Shown: one piece after another, positions 1 to 8,533 of the stretch
Layout: each line of letters opens with the position of its first letter
How positions within the stretch are numbered: the first letter of the stretch is position 1
Origin: Victivallales bacterium
GTDB taxonomy: Bacteria; Verrucomicrobiota; Lentisphaeria; Victivallales; Victivallaceae
Assembly: GCA_031261965.1 (NCBI GenBank)
Contig: JAISIP010000077.1
Location: 1 to 36,635, forward strand
Direction of reading: 5' to 3'
DNA length: 36,635 nucleotides
Notes under the pieces: generated by a model
What the model saw: the letters and a program-made list of their open reading frames with translations, nothing else
Databases searched by the model: none
What the model was told of the DNA's origin: nothing
Program-made: the position numbers and the translations under genes

Positions 1-79
1 TAACCAGATGTGCGCAAGCAGTGTGCATACGAATGCGAGATGCAATTTTTAGCCAAGTTTCCAGTTTTTAGCGATACCC
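1..79 (+). mobile_element. MITE copy A, right part (cut by window start)
   Basis: This is the right half of the dispersed repeat described under copies C and D. It begins inside the central hairpin (TAACCAGATG) and runs to the right terminal repeat CCAGTTTTTAGCGATACCC at 61-79, which has one mismatch to the consensus. The left half lies outside the window. The base after the element starts ATGA (80-83), so a 4-bp duplication of ATGA is expected on the missing left side. Confidence 0.85.
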
Positions 80-82
80 ATG

Positions 83-114
83 AAAAAACCGCCTCTTGGC
101 ACAAGAGGCGGTTT
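83..114 (-). terminator. Intrinsic terminator of the lipoprotein pair
   Basis: A perfect stem AACCGCCTCTTG (87-98) / CAAGAGGCGGTT (102-113) closes a 3-nt loop. On the minus strand it is followed by TTTTTT (83-88). It sits just past the stop codon of the 126-residue lipoprotein gene and directly beside MITE copy A. Confidence 0.88.
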
Positions 115-135
115 AAGCGACAAACCGGTCGAAGC

Positions 136-516
136 TTATTGCACGGCGTTCGCCGAAAGCTTAATCGTCCGGGTGAAGAAAATAAATCCGCTGACTGAAT
201 ACTGAGAAGCAAGGTCGAGAGTCTGGCTCGCCTTGAGCTCTTTGCTCTTGGCTGTGATCACCGGAATCATCGATTTGACGTTCACCGTGTCTTTCAGCAC
301 GGAAATGCTGCCGACCGAATCGGTAGAACCGGTAAAAAGCGGTAGCGAGAAGAGATAAATACCCCAGTTTTGGGCGTTCAGATGAGCGATCGGCGCTCCG
401 GTCAAAGAGATCCGTTCCCCGTTGAGATTTTCTTTGGGTGTAACCTCAATATTGACGCATCCGGCAAACAGCAACCCGATCGCGACGACCGAAAGGAAAA
501 GTGCAATCTTTTTCAT
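136..516 (-). CDS. Small lipoprotein, paralogue 1
   Basis: A 126-residue predicted lipoprotein. The N-terminus is a type II signal peptide with lipobox LFAGC, so Cys20 would be lipidated after cleavage and the rest would face the periplasm or sit on the outer membrane. The mature part is homologous to the next gene (546-947): both share an N-G-x-x-I segment, an alanine-histidine pair, an aromatic/Leu-Pro-Leu-Phe stretch followed by G-S, and an S/G-N-A-V C-terminus. AGGA lies 8 nt before the ATG. The gene is second in a two-gene minus-strand unit that ends at the hairpin at 83-114. I do not recognise a named family, and no enzymatic motif is visible. An envelope-associated role is inferred only from the lipobox. 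Confidence 0.8.
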   Translation of the reverse strand: MKKIALFLSVVAIGLLFAGCVNIEVTPKENLNGERISLTGAPIAHLNAQNWGIYLFSLPLFTGSTDSVGSISVLKDTVNVKSMIPVITAKSKELKASQTLDLASQYSVSGFIFFTRTIKLSANAVQ

Positions 517-545
517 ATGTTTATTCCTGAATATGTTAATTTCTC

Positions 546-947
546 TTACTTTACCGCGTTACCCGAGACCGTGACCGTCTTCCAGCTGAACAAAAACGGA
601 ATCGGCACCGGGAGCGTGACGCTGTTGGCAATCGAAACTAAATCAACCGTCGCCGACGCGTTCATCTCTTTCGCCTTGGCTGTAACCATTTTCGTAACGG
701 CGTTCACATTGCAGGAATCTTCGCCAAAAGCGATGGTGTCGGGGTTCTCGGCAGAGCCGACGAATAATGGAATCCAGAGGAAATAAAGCCCGCTGCTGTA
801 GCCGGAAATATGAGCGACTCCATCGCCCAAAACGGTGATTTTTTGCCCGTTGAACTTCGAGGAGTCCGCAGTCTGCACCGAGGAACACCCGGCAAACAGG
901 ACGGCAACCCCCATCAGGGCGAACATGAATGCGATTTTTCTCTTCAT
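546..947 (-). CDS. Small lipoprotein, paralogue 2
   Basis: A 133-residue predicted lipoprotein with lipobox LFAGC after a hydrophobic leader. It is a diverged tandem copy of the 126-residue neighbour downstream; the shared blocks are N-G-Q-K-I-T, the G-x-A-H-I segment, a Tyr-Phe-Leu-Trp-Ile-Pro-Leu-Phe-Val-Gly-Ser run, and a common spacing to the end. AAGGAT precedes the ATG at good spacing. Only 29 nt separate it from its paralogue, so the pair is probably co-transcribed. No catalytic motif is seen and the function is unknown. The duplication suggests dosage or divergence of an envelope component. Confidence 0.8.
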   Translation of the reverse strand: MKRKIAFMFALMGVAVLFAGCSSVQTADSSKFNGQKITVLGDGVAHISGYSSGLYFLWIPLFVGSAENPDTIAFGEDSCNVNAVTKMVTAKAKEMNASATVDLVSIANSVTLPVPIPFLFSWKTVTVSGNAVK

Positions 948-984
948 TTCATTGATCCTTTGACTAATATAAACCGATATTGTC

Positions 985-1011
985 CGCCATTACTCACCAT
1001 GGGCAATGGCG
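985..1011. promoter_or_regulatory. Inverted repeat upstream of lipoprotein pair
   Basis: CGCCATT (985-991) and AATGGCG (1005-1011) are perfect 7-bp inverted arms around 13 nt, about 40 nt upstream of the first lipoprotein ATG. It could be a 5' leader hairpin or a regulator site. No good -10/-35 pair was pinned down, so function is uncertain. The rest of 948-1064 is AT-rich without a gene. Confidence 0.3.
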
Positions 1012-1064
1012 ATGCAATCAATTACTGTAAATATACCATAATCGTAAAAAAATACAAATCTTCA

Positions 1065-1147
1065 GGGTATCTCTAAAAACTCACCTTGAGTTACAAAATT
1101 GGCAGATTCGCAATTTTTAGCCAAGTTTCCAGTTTTTAGAGATACCC
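1065..1147 (+). mobile_element. MITE copy B, internally deleted (83 bp)
   Basis: Both terminal repeats are intact (GGGTATCTCTAAAAACT at the left, AGTTTTTAGAGATACCC at the right), but the central hairpin is missing. The junction is the heptamer GCAATTT, which occurs twice in full copy E (once in each half), so a deletion between these short direct repeats explains this copy. It is flanked by perfect TTCA direct repeats (1061-1064 and 1148-1151), showing that it still has a clean insertion boundary. It lies between the lipoprotein pair and the 3' end of uvrA. Confidence 0.9.
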
Positions 1148-1185
1148 TTCATGCTTTCCCGGATTTCCGCAAAATAGTTTTGCAA

Positions 1186-4035
1186 TTAGCTCTTGAGATA
1201 TTTTTTCAGATAACGCCCGGTGTGGGATTTTTTTACTTGCACCACCTCTTCGGGAGTTCCGCACGCCACGACTTTTCCGCCGCAATCGCCCCCCTCCGGG
1301 CCGAGATCCACGATATAATCCGCCGTTTTAATCACATCGAGATTATGTTCAATGACAATTACCGTATTGCCCATGTCGCGCAAACGGTGAAGAACTTTCA
1401 GCAGCTGGTCGATGTCCGCAAGGTGCAACCCGGTGGTCGGCTCGTCGAGAATATAGACGGTATGACCCCGGGGAATCCGGGCGAGTTCCGCCGCAAGCTT
1501 AATCCGCTGTGCCTCTCCTCCCGAAAGCGTCGTCGCCGGCTGACCGAGCTTGATATAACCGATTCCCACCTCCTGAAGCGTTTTGAATTTACGCGCCAAA
1601 GTCGGGATCGCACTGAAGAAATCCACCGCCTGATTTACAGTCATATCAAGCACATCGGCGATATTTTTCTTTTTGTAGCGAATATTCAGTGTCTCTTGAT
1701 TGAATCGCCGTCCGCCGCAGGCGGAACACTCCACGTAAACATCGGAGAGGAACTGCATTTCGATCTTTTTTATCCCGTCGCCCTTACACTCCTCGCAACG
1801 ACCGCCTTTTACGTTAAAACTGAACCGCCCCGGACCGTACCCCCGCACCTTGGACTCCGGCAACTCCGAAAAAAGCTTACGAATCGCGCCGAATGCCTCG
1901 GTGTAAGTCGCCGGGTTGGAACGCGGCGTCCGCCCGATCGGACTTTGGTCGATCACAATCGCCTTGTCGATAAACTTCAGCCCTTCGATTGCTATATGCT
2001 TGCCGGGTGGAAGATCCTGAATTCCCTGATGCGCATTGAGGACTCTAACCAAAATGCCGTTAATTAGCGAACTCTTGCCGGAGCCGGATACCCCGGTTAC
2101 GCAAGTGAACGCCCCGAGCGGAATGTCGATGTCGATTTTTTTAAGGTTATTTAGCTCCGCCCCGTGAATTCGCAATAATTGTCCGTTGCCGGGGTTTCGG
2201 GTTTCGGGTACAGCGATTTTCCTGCGTCCGGCAAGGTAGTCGCCGGTCAGCGAACGCGGAAATGCGGGTATCTCAGACGGAGAACCGTAAGCTACAAGCT
2301 CGCCGCCCCGCACCCCCGCACCCGGGCCGAGATCCAAGACGTAATCCGCTCGCAAAATCGTGTCGAGATCGTGTTCCACCACCAAAACCGTGTTGCCTAT
2401 GTCGCGCAATTTCTCAAGCGTGTCGAGCAATCGGTCGTTGTCGCGCTGGTGTAACCCGATCGATGGCTCATCGAGAATATACAGTACCCCGACCAGACCG
2501 CAACCGAGTTGGGTCGCCAGTCGAATGCGTTGCGCTTCTCCGCCGGAAAGCGTACCGGAGACCCGGTTGAGCGTAAGATAATTCAACCCGACATCGGAGA
2601 GAAACGTCAGCCGACTGCGAATCTCCTTAAGAATATCCCCGGCTATCACCGACTGCTCTTTATTAAGCTTCAGCTCGGCGACAAACTTCCCCGCCGACTC
2701 CACCGAAAGCGCGTTAAATTTATCCAGCCCGAGATCGCCAACCGTCACCGCCAAACTGACCGGGTTGAGTCTCGCTCCGTGACAAACCGGACACTCTTGC
2801 GGACTGAGGTATTGGCTCAACCGCTCCCGCACGGAATCGGAATCAGTCTCTTCCATGCGCCGACGCATATTCGCAAGAATTCCCTCAAACGGCTTGCTCC
2901 AGCGATGCTTTTTGCCGTGCATCCAATAATCGAATTCCAACGGCTCTTTGCCGCTGCCGAAGAGGAGGATATTGCGCGTTTTCTCCGGCAAATCCTTAAA
3001 CGGGGTGGTCAACATCGCCGGTTCGTTCAACCATTCGGCGAGTTTACGCAACAAAAGGTTATAATACATAATCAGGTGGCGCGGTCCGCGCCGCCAGCCC
3101 GGAATCGCCCCGTTCTTGATCGAAAGTGCAGGATCAGGTACAACCTTCACGGGATCCATAATGTGTTGAACCCCAAGCCCGTTGCAGTGCGGACAAGCTC
3201 CGTAAGGCGAATTGAACGAAAAGTTGCGCGGCAACAGCACCCCATACGACACCCCGCAGTGGGTGCAGGCGAGATTTTCGCTGAACGACTCCTCTTTAAA
3301 CTCCGCCTCTTCCCCTTCGAGCAACACCGTAAGCGTGCCTTTGCCGTGCCGCAACGCCAGCTCCACCGAGTCGGTGAGCCGTGACGAATCAACTTTGCCG
3401 GTGATCAACCGATCGACCACCGCTTCAATCGTATGCCGTTCGGTCTTCTTCAGCTGCGGCAACTCTTCATCGTCCAGCGGAACGATTTTTCCGTCGATTC
3501 TGCCGCGGACAAATCCCTCGGTGCGAATCGTCTCAAGCACATCACGGTGTTCCCCTTTTTTGCCGCTGACAAACGGCGAAAGAATGATCATTTTGCTCCC
3601 CGGCTTCAGCGCGAGCAGCTGCTTGGCGATCGCTTCGGCAGATTGCGATGACAAAACCCTGCCGCAATTGGGGCAGTGAGGTACTCCGACATGGGCGTAG
3701 AGCAAACGCAAATAATCGTAAATCTCGGTCACGGTCGCGACAGTCGAACGCGGCGTGCCTCCGGCGGAGCGTTGCTCAATGGCGATCGCGGGCGAAAGCC
3801 CTTCGATATGTTCGGCTTTGGGCTTTTGCATCCGATCGAGAAACTGCCGGGCGTAAGCCGAGAGGCTTTCGACATAACGGCGTTGCCCCTCGGCGTAAAG
3901 CGTGTCAAACGCCAGCGAAGACTTGCCCGAGCCTGACAGCCCGGTAATAACAACTAATTTGTTGCGCGGAATCGTAACATCGATATTTTTTAAATTGTGC
4001 TGTGACGCGCCGCGTATCTGGATCTTTTCAAACAT
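1186..4035 (-). CDS. uvrA: UvrA, excinuclease ABC subunit A
   Basis: A 949-residue UvrA, the DNA-damage sensor of nucleotide excision repair that loads UvrB. Both ABC modules are complete. The first Walker A is GLSGSGKSS (Lys38) and the second is GVSGSGKSS, each with an LSGGEAQRI signature and an ILDEP Walker B. The zinc modules are visible: a CxHC/CPHC pair in the first half and CEEC with CSAC in the second. Length matches the family (940 in E. coli). I chose the ATG at 4035 because CGAGAG lies 5 nt upstream and the protein then starts MFEKIQIRGA, aligned with known UvrA N-termini; an upstream in-frame TTG at 4050 adds only five residues. It is monocistronic, with a promoter candidate at 4079-4106. 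No LexA-type box was recognised. Confidence 0.98.
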   Translation of the reverse strand: MFEKIQIRGASQHNLKNIDVTIPRNKLVVITGLSGSGKSSLAFDTLYAEGQRRYVESLSAYARQFLDRMQKPKAEHIEGLSPAIAIEQRSAGGTPRSTVATVTEIYDYLRLLYAHVGVPHCPNCGRVLSSQSAEAIAKQLLALKPGSKMIILSPFVSGKKGEHRDVLETIRTEGFVRGRIDGKIVPLDDEELPQLKKTERHTIEAVVDRLITGKVDSSRLTDSVELALRHGKGTLTVLLEGEEAEFKEESFSENLACTHCGVSYGVLLPRNFSFNSPYGACPHCNGLGVQHIMDPVKVVPDPALSIKNGAIPGWRRGPRHLIMYYNLLLRKLAEWLNEPAMLTTPFKDLPEKTRNILLFGSGKEPLEFDYWMHGKKHRWSKPFEGILANMRRRMEETDSDSVRERLSQYLSPQECPVCHGARLNPVSLAVTVGDLGLDKFNALSVESAGKFVAELKLNKEQSVIAGDILKEIRSRLTFLSDVGLNYLTLNRVSGTLSGGEAQRIRLATQLGCGLVGVLYILDEPSIGLHQRDNDRLLDTLEKLRDIGNTVLVVEHDLDTILRADYVLDLGPGAGVRGGELVAYGSPSEIPAFPRSLTGDYLAGRRKIAVPETRNPGNGQLLRIHGAELNNLKKIDIDIPLGAFTCVTGVSGSGKSSLINGILVRVLNAHQGIQDLPPGKHIAIEGLKFIDKAIVIDQSPIGRTPRSNPATYTEAFGAIRKLFSELPESKVRGYGPGRFSFNVKGGRCEECKGDGIKKIEMQFLSDVYVECSACGGRRFNQETLNIRYKKKNIADVLDMTVNQAVDFFSAIPTLARKFKTLQEVGIGYIKLGQPATTLSGGEAQRIKLAAELARIPRGHTVYILDEPTTGLHLADIDQLLKVLHRLRDMGNTVIVIEHNLDVIKTADYIVDLGPEGGDCGGKVVACGTPEEVVQVKKSHTGRYLKKYLKS

Positions 4036-4078
4036 GGCAACTCTCGACAACCATTTTCAGGCTTTTGTATAATCGACT

Positions 4079-4106
4079 AATATAGCAGAAGTCTTGCGGA
4101 ATGCAA
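4079..4106 (-). promoter_or_regulatory. Candidate sigma70-type promoter of uvrA
   Basis: On the minus strand TTGCAT (4101-4106) and TATATT (4079-4084) are separated by 16 nt and lie about 45 nt upstream of the uvrA ATG. Similarity to -35/-10 consensus is moderate. MITE copy C inserted only 16 bp upstream of the -35 box. Confidence 0.5.
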
Positions 4107-4121
4107 CGTTGAAAATCTCCG

Positions 4122-4289
4122 GGGTATCTCTAAAAACTCACGTTGCGTTGAAAATCAGCAGATTCATGATTTGGAGGTGCGATTTTGCAAGTATCTGGCT
4201 AACATAGAGTTAACCAGATACGCGCAAGCAGTGTGCATACGAATATGAGCTGCAATTTGCAGCCAAATTTCCAGTTTTTAGAGGTACCC
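4122..4289 (+). mobile_element. MITE copy C, full length (168 bp)
   Basis: A full copy with left terminus GGGTATCTCTAAAAACT and right terminus AGTTTTTAGAGGTACCC (one mismatch). The centre is a hairpin: GTATCTGGCTAAC (4191-4203), loop ATAGA, GTTAACCAGATAC (4209-4221), with a single C/A mismatch. TTGC and GCAA extend the stem beyond a small internal loop. It is flanked by TCCG on both sides (4118-4121 and 4290-4293), a non-palindromic 4-bp target duplication. It carries no ORF for a transposase. It separates the uvrA promoter from the stop codon of the LamG gene, which begins only 7 nt past the element. Confidence 0.93.
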
Positions 4290-4296
4290 TCCGGGC

Positions 4297-5106
4297 TTAC
4301 TCCTCAACGATCTCGTCAAGAATCGCGTTACCCTTGTCCTGCAACTCCTTTAGGGGTAACATCGATGCGCCGCTTTGACCGTTCAGGGTGTCCTCAAAAG
4401 AAAGTTGCAAACTGACCGTATCGCCGCATGGAAGCGTTTTGCCGCCGAGAACAGTATTGTAATTTTCGGCAATTGTCTTCGGCGAAAGCGGCTGGTTGTA
4501 GACGCGCAACTCGTCGATCAGCCCCACAAACCCCGGGTTAGCGGTGCTTGAGGTGTTACAACCGATACCGAAACTGGAGGCTTTGGGGTCGTTGCCGTCG
4601 CTCAAGGTCTGATCGAACTTCTCGATAACGACTTTGCCGTTGACGAACAGTTGCACCAGCGAGCCGGACGGCTCGATATTGCACCAGTTCAACGCCACAT
4701 GTGTCCACTCGTCAACCGGAAAGTTTTGCCCGATTGAAATCGAGGAATAATGTGCAAATTTTTGGTCGGGCAATTTGCTTCGGGAGAGGAAATTCGTCTT
4801 GGTCGCGTCAAATCCCCAAAAAAACCAGGTCGGGTTGTTTGTGCCGTTGCTGATCAAAAAATTCTGTTTATTCGCCGGAGTTTCGGCACTCGGACAAACC
4901 CACATCTCCACCGCGCCCCCGGCGGTGTTCAAATATTTGCTGTCAAAATAGAGGCGGCTTTTGTCGTTAAAACGCGCCGCTTTGCCGATTTTACCCTCCG
5001 CAAAGCTTATGCCTGTTTTGCTGACCGGCTTGACTTCAGTGACATCCGCCGCTGTGACCGTCAACGCCGCGCCGATAATCGCCGCAACCAAAAACAGATT
5101 TTTCAT
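4297..5106 (-). CDS. Secreted LamG/concanavalin A-like domain protein
   Basis: A 269-residue protein with a Sec signal peptide ending near TVTAADV. The body reads as one LamG-like jelly roll: FAEGKIGKAARF at the start, A-V-E-M-W-V-C-P strand, W-T-H-V-A-L-N-W, a V-Q-L-F-V-N-G-K strand, and the closing G-L-I-D-E-L-R-V-Y-N segment typical of LamG_3 domains, followed by about 50 residues of unknown fold. Such domains bind glycans. The ATG at 5106 is preferred over an upstream TTG because GGGAG sits 5 nt before it. The upstream DUF4838 gene stops at 5108, 1 nt before this start, so translation is probably coupled and the two products likely act on the same extracellular carbohydrate. Confidence 0.88.
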   Translation of the reverse strand: MKNLFLVAAIIGAALTVTAADVTEVKPVSKTGISFAEGKIGKAARFNDKSRLYFDSKYLNTAGGAVEMWVCPSAETPANKQNFLISNGTNNPTWFFWGFDATKTNFLSRSKLPDQKFAHYSSISIGQNFPVDEWTHVALNWCNIEPSGSLVQLFVNGKVVIEKFDQTLSDGNDPKASSFGIGCNTSSTANPGFVGLIDELRVYNQPLSPKTIAENYNTVLGGKTLPCGDTVSLQLSFEDTLNGQSGASMLPLKELQDKGNAILDEIVEE

Positions 5107-5107
5107 G

Positions 5108-7711
5108 CTACTCCCTTTCAATGGTAAAAGTCTGTACCACTTTGATTGATTCTCCCGGTTTCAGGCTCTTTTCCTTGCCCAAAAACTCCAGATTGAATAC
5201 ATTATCACTTACTTTGCATAAATACAATGCGCCACCGCTGTTAGATTCGACTTTATAAGTCACGGTACTCTTTCCGGCGCGGATTCTTCGCACCCCGTCG
5301 TGAACACTGACCGATTTGTCGTGTTCCATATTGACGGTGGATTTGACCATTTTTCCGTTGACAGCGGTTTCTATGACAAAATCGCTGCAATTTTCGCCGA
5401 AATTGAATTGAGGATGCGTACGCAACGCGCTGTTTAAACTCTCGTTGGTGATATTGGTCAAAGTGGATTCAATTTTCATTGTGGAGTTTTCCACACTTAC
5501 TTTTCGCTCCAGCTTATAGTTCTCGTTTTGATACACCATGGTAATATCGTTGGCAGATTTTTGCGCCGTAAACGCACTCTCCCAGCCGTCTCCGGCAAAG
5601 GCTTTGCCGATATATTCCTCATAACCGCCGTAGTTGAAATATTTTTCGCCAATCGAGGTTTGAGGGTCGCTGGTCGGCTCGTTGAAGATATTTTGTTTGG
5701 TTTTCCGGTCAATCAGGCGAATCGCCCTGCCGCCCAATTCCGGAATGACATCCACGGCGATTTCTTTATTCGCAAGCTCAATGATCGGGACTTGCCGTTT
5801 GCGCGCCCGGAACAAAATGCGCTTGAATTCATCGCTGTAGTCGCCGACGTCAAGAGCGTTCATCTTCAGCCTTTCGACCTCGGAATCGCTTAACGCTTTG
5901 CCGTCCGGGTTAATGACGTAGTTGTCTTTGGCGCGGATAATCCGCCAACTTGCCTCGGCATCGAGTCCCAACGCGGTCTGAGTGCCGATATTGCCTTTGA
6001 TATTATTGAACGTCTCAACAATCAGCGCAACGCGGCGTTTCTGAACCGGGTTAAGCTCCGCGGACTGAGCTTTTTGCAGCAAATCTTCGGCTTTGCCGAG
6101 CAACCCCGGAGTGAAGACTTTCGGCGACGGCACCGCCAAATCGCTGTAGATGACCGGATGCCACGCGGCCTTTGCGGTGGCATCTTCGACCGCGACGATA
6201 TACTCTTTTATCATCGGCGCGGCGTTGCCGTACATCTTAGTGCAAAAATCGTCGAGCAACCCGGCGAAATCTTGCTCCGCTTTCCAGGCATAGCGGGCAG
6301 TAAGATAGTAAGCGAGCATATTGTGCTTCCAGTATTTGGCGGTACACTGGGTCATGTAGTTATTCATGCCGAGCTTGTGAAAATACGGAAGGGTGTCTCT
6401 GACCCGGTAAATCACCGGGAGCATGCCATTATTCTCTTTATTCGGGGAATAATGGTCGCCCAAAAGGAAGTATTCCCAGCAGCCGAATCTCCCGGCGGCG
6501 GTTTTCGCCCATCCTTTGAGCAGCTCGACCTCTTTTAGGTTCGGTTCGCACTTGTCGATACCGTGAGCATAACAGCCGTGGACGCAAAGTTGTACCATAA
6601 TATTCTTCTCGAGCGGAATATCCACCGGCAAAATGTAATTGGCGTAAGCCGGCAGCAAGATGATTCTGTCGGGGTACTTTTGCGCCACGATTTTCGCCAC
6701 GGCGTTGGCGAAAGTGACCATTCGCTTGGTCATTGAGCCGCGTTTGCCGTTCATAAAGTTTCTGCCGCCGAGTTTACGGCACTCCGGACATTCGCACCAG
6801 ATAATCGCGCCATCGCCCGGCCAGAGCGGCACAACCATGCCCTCCGGGGTACGGTCGAAGTAGTCGATGATGAATTCGGCGCAGATTTTGATCACATCGG
6901 GGTTGGTCGTGCAGATATTGCCGCCGCCGTAACCCGGTCTGCCTGGAGTGCCGATCGCATGGCGTTTGCCCTTGTACAAGGCGTAATACTCCGGATGTTC
7001 GGCAAAATATTTTTCGGCTGGTAGCATTTGGTTTAAGTTATGCACGTGAAATTGCCACGCTTGCTGACCGCCGCGTTTTGTCCACACGTCCTGCTTGTCG
7101 TCCGGCAAAAATCTACGCACAAAAGGCTGACGCGACGCCGGGACGAAATTCAGGCGGTTTTTGACGCACCAGTCGATGGATTCCTCAAAGTCGATACTGT
7201 CGATTTGCCCGATGTCGATGGTCCGCTGGTTGAAGTCCGGGACAAATTCCCGTTTGCCGTTCTGCCAGGAGAGCGTATCCGCATCAGGTACAAATTCCCC
7301 AAGTTTGCCAGGGAAAAACCAGCGGCATCCCAACTCTTCGAGCAACTGGTACACTCCGTAAATCGTCCCCCGGTCGCTGTTGCCGGCAACGCTTATTTTT
7401 TCCGGCGAAATCTCAAGCACAAAAGCGTCATGCTCAATTGAGGCGACTGCCTTGGAGAATTTTTGGGTAAGCGTCTTGTCCGCCGCCGAACCGATATATA
7501 TCGGGATCTGCCCGGCGTTCATTCGCTCGGAAATCGCGACTTTGCTCCCGGTAATCAATTCGATATACCGCGACAACTCCTTAGCGGCGAATCTCTCGGT
7601 CGCGCTGGGCGAGGCGGGCAGCACGATGCCCAACGCATCGGGTTTAAACTCCGCCGCCCACACGACGGCGCATAACGCGGACAGCACAAAAGCGGCAAGA
7701 GCTTCTCTCAT
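5108..7711 (-). CDS. Secreted DUF4838 protein with GH67N-like N-terminus
   Basis: An 867-residue exported protein (signal peptide ending near VVWAAEF). Residues about 25-150 look like the alpha-glucuronidase/hexosaminidase N-terminal domain: P-S-A-T-E-R-F-A-A-K-E-L, then an R-G-T-I-Y-G-V-Y-x-L-L-E-E-L-G-C-R-W-F-F-P block. About 180-560 match DUF4838, with a WCECPECRKLGG segment. The last 220 residues resemble an aldose-epimerase-like beta sandwich (IAVDVIPELGGRAIRL). DUF4838 proteins are common in Lentisphaerae, Planctomycetes and Bacteroidetes polysaccharide loci, and glycoside hydrolase activity is likely but the substrate cannot be read. AAGGAT precedes the ATG. It is co-transcribed with the LamG gene, and the pseudopilin terminator lies upstream. 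Confidence 0.9.
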   Translation of the reverse strand: MREALAAFVLSALCAVVWAAEFKPDALGIVLPASPSATERFAAKELSRYIELITGSKVAISERMNAGQIPIYIGSAADKTLTQKFSKAVASIEHDAFVLEISPEKISVAGNSDRGTIYGVYQLLEELGCRWFFPGKLGEFVPDADTLSWQNGKREFVPDFNQRTIDIGQIDSIDFEESIDWCVKNRLNFVPASRQPFVRRFLPDDKQDVWTKRGGQQAWQFHVHNLNQMLPAEKYFAEHPEYYALYKGKRHAIGTPGRPGYGGGNICTTNPDVIKICAEFIIDYFDRTPEGMVVPLWPGDGAIIWCECPECRKLGGRNFMNGKRGSMTKRMVTFANAVAKIVAQKYPDRIILLPAYANYILPVDIPLEKNIMVQLCVHGCYAHGIDKCEPNLKEVELLKGWAKTAAGRFGCWEYFLLGDHYSPNKENNGMLPVIYRVRDTLPYFHKLGMNNYMTQCTAKYWKHNMLAYYLTARYAWKAEQDFAGLLDDFCTKMYGNAAPMIKEYIVAVEDATAKAAWHPVIYSDLAVPSPKVFTPGLLGKAEDLLQKAQSAELNPVQKRRVALIVETFNNIKGNIGTQTALGLDAEASWRIIRAKDNYVINPDGKALSDSEVERLKMNALDVGDYSDEFKRILFRARKRQVPIIELANKEIAVDVIPELGGRAIRLIDRKTKQNIFNEPTSDPQTSIGEKYFNYGGYEEYIGKAFAGDGWESAFTAQKSANDITMVYQNENYKLERKVSVENSTMKIESTLTNITNESLNSALRTHPQFNFGENCSDFVIETAVNGKMVKSTVNMEHDKSVSVHDGVRRIRAGKSTVTYKVESNSGGALYLCKVSDNVFNLEFLGKEKSLKPGESIKVVQTFTIERE

Positions 7712-7773
7712 AATAAAAATATCCTTAAGATTAGAGCAAAAATGTCGGTAAGTTTTTGTCGAACAATACGGGA

Positions 7774-7803
7774 AAAAATCCCGACGCTTCGGTCGGGATT
7801 TTT
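7774..7803 (-). terminator. Intrinsic terminator after the pseudopilin gene
   Basis: A perfect 12-bp stem AAAAATCCCGAC (7774-7785) / GTCGGGATTTTT (7792-7803) with loop GCTTCG. The T-rich arm gives the poly-U on the minus strand, 15 nt past the pseudopilin stop. The symmetric arms mean it could also work in the other direction. Confidence 0.85.
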
Positions 7804-7817
7804 ATGGCTTTTTAAGC

Positions 7818-8513
7818 TTACGGCTTGGTGACGTTGACGTAGGCGGAATCACCGAAATTCACCGAGTTCAATTGCGGGACGTTCCACGCCTCCACATGAC
7901 CGTCAACAAAGGTTTGGTTGACCTTTGCGCCATGCCGCATGTAGATCAATCCGTCGCTGCTCCCGGCGCGATGATTGATCCCCGGCACATACTTGTCTAA
8001 TGTCCCGAAATATGCAGCGACGTTGGCGCGAACACCCTTCATGGCACCATTGGCATCGCTTTCCGCCAGCCACACTTTTTGCGAGGGGCGGATGATTTTC
8101 TTTATGCTTGAGCCACCGGTTTCGCAAATGGCGCGGGACGGTCCGTAATGCGGATAGCCGAGCGGATCGGTTTCGGTCGGACAATGGAACGAGTTGTATT
8201 TCAGCGGGGTTTTAAACTCGGTCAGGTTCTTCATCTCCCCGGGCATACAACCGCTCGTCACCAGCAAATAATACCAAGTACCTAAGACATTGAATCCAGC
8301 CGCCCCGCCGTAGGTATAGGAGGGATAAGGCAACATGCCGTTTTGCGCATCAGCGTACATGGTGCTTGCCGTGCCGAGCTGCTTCATGTTGTTGACACAG
8401 TTGGCAGAACGGGCGCGGTCACGTGCCTGATTCAGAGCCGGTAGCAGCATACCCGCGAGAATTGCAATAATCGCGATTACAACCAAGAGTTCAATGAGGG
8501 TAAATTTTTTCAT
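7818..8513 (-). CDS. Type II pseudopilin-like protein (H-x9-DG type)
   Basis: A 231-residue protein with a short charged leader and the prepilin cleavage/N-methylation segment [18 protein letters not shown], including the key Glu5 of the mature protein. The following [10 protein letters not shown]-x-N-N-M-K-Q-L-G and the C-terminal [10 protein letters not shown] are the usual hallmarks of the large pseudopilin-like families of Planctomycetes and Lentisphaerae. It would be processed by PilD-type peptidase and anchored in the inner membrane; whether it joins a secretion pseudopilus or serves as an individual surface protein is not known. AAAGGAGAG lies 8 nt before the ATG. A strong promoter with a palindrome is found upstream, and a terminator ends the transcript, so it is monocistronic. 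Confidence 0.93.
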   Translation of the reverse strand: MKKFTLIELLVVIAIIAILAGMLLPALNQARDRARSANCVNNMKQLGTASTMYADAQNGMLPYPSYTYGGAAGFNVLGTWYYLLVTSGCMPGEMKNLTEFKTPLKYNSFHCPTETDPLGYPHYGPSRAICETGGSSIKKIIRPSQKVWLAESDANGAMKGVRANVAAYFGTLDKYVPGINHRAGSSDGLIYMRHGAKVNQTFVDGHVEAWNVPQLNSVNFGDSAYVNVTKP

Positions 8514-8533
8514 GTCATTTCTCTCCTTTTTTT

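Noticed and set aside
1099-2067. A 322-codon plus-strand open frame opposite uvrA, and others at 2509-3384 and 12045-12941
   Set aside because: They are antisense to strongly recognised genes (uvrA, cls), have Arg/His-rich unnatural composition and no domain signal.
4171-4204. Micro-ORF in the MITE: GGAGG followed by TTG and five codons ending TAA
   Set aside because: The first bases are needed for the hairpin arms anyway, copies differ in the encoded residues, and a five-codon frame with TTG start is easily due to chance.
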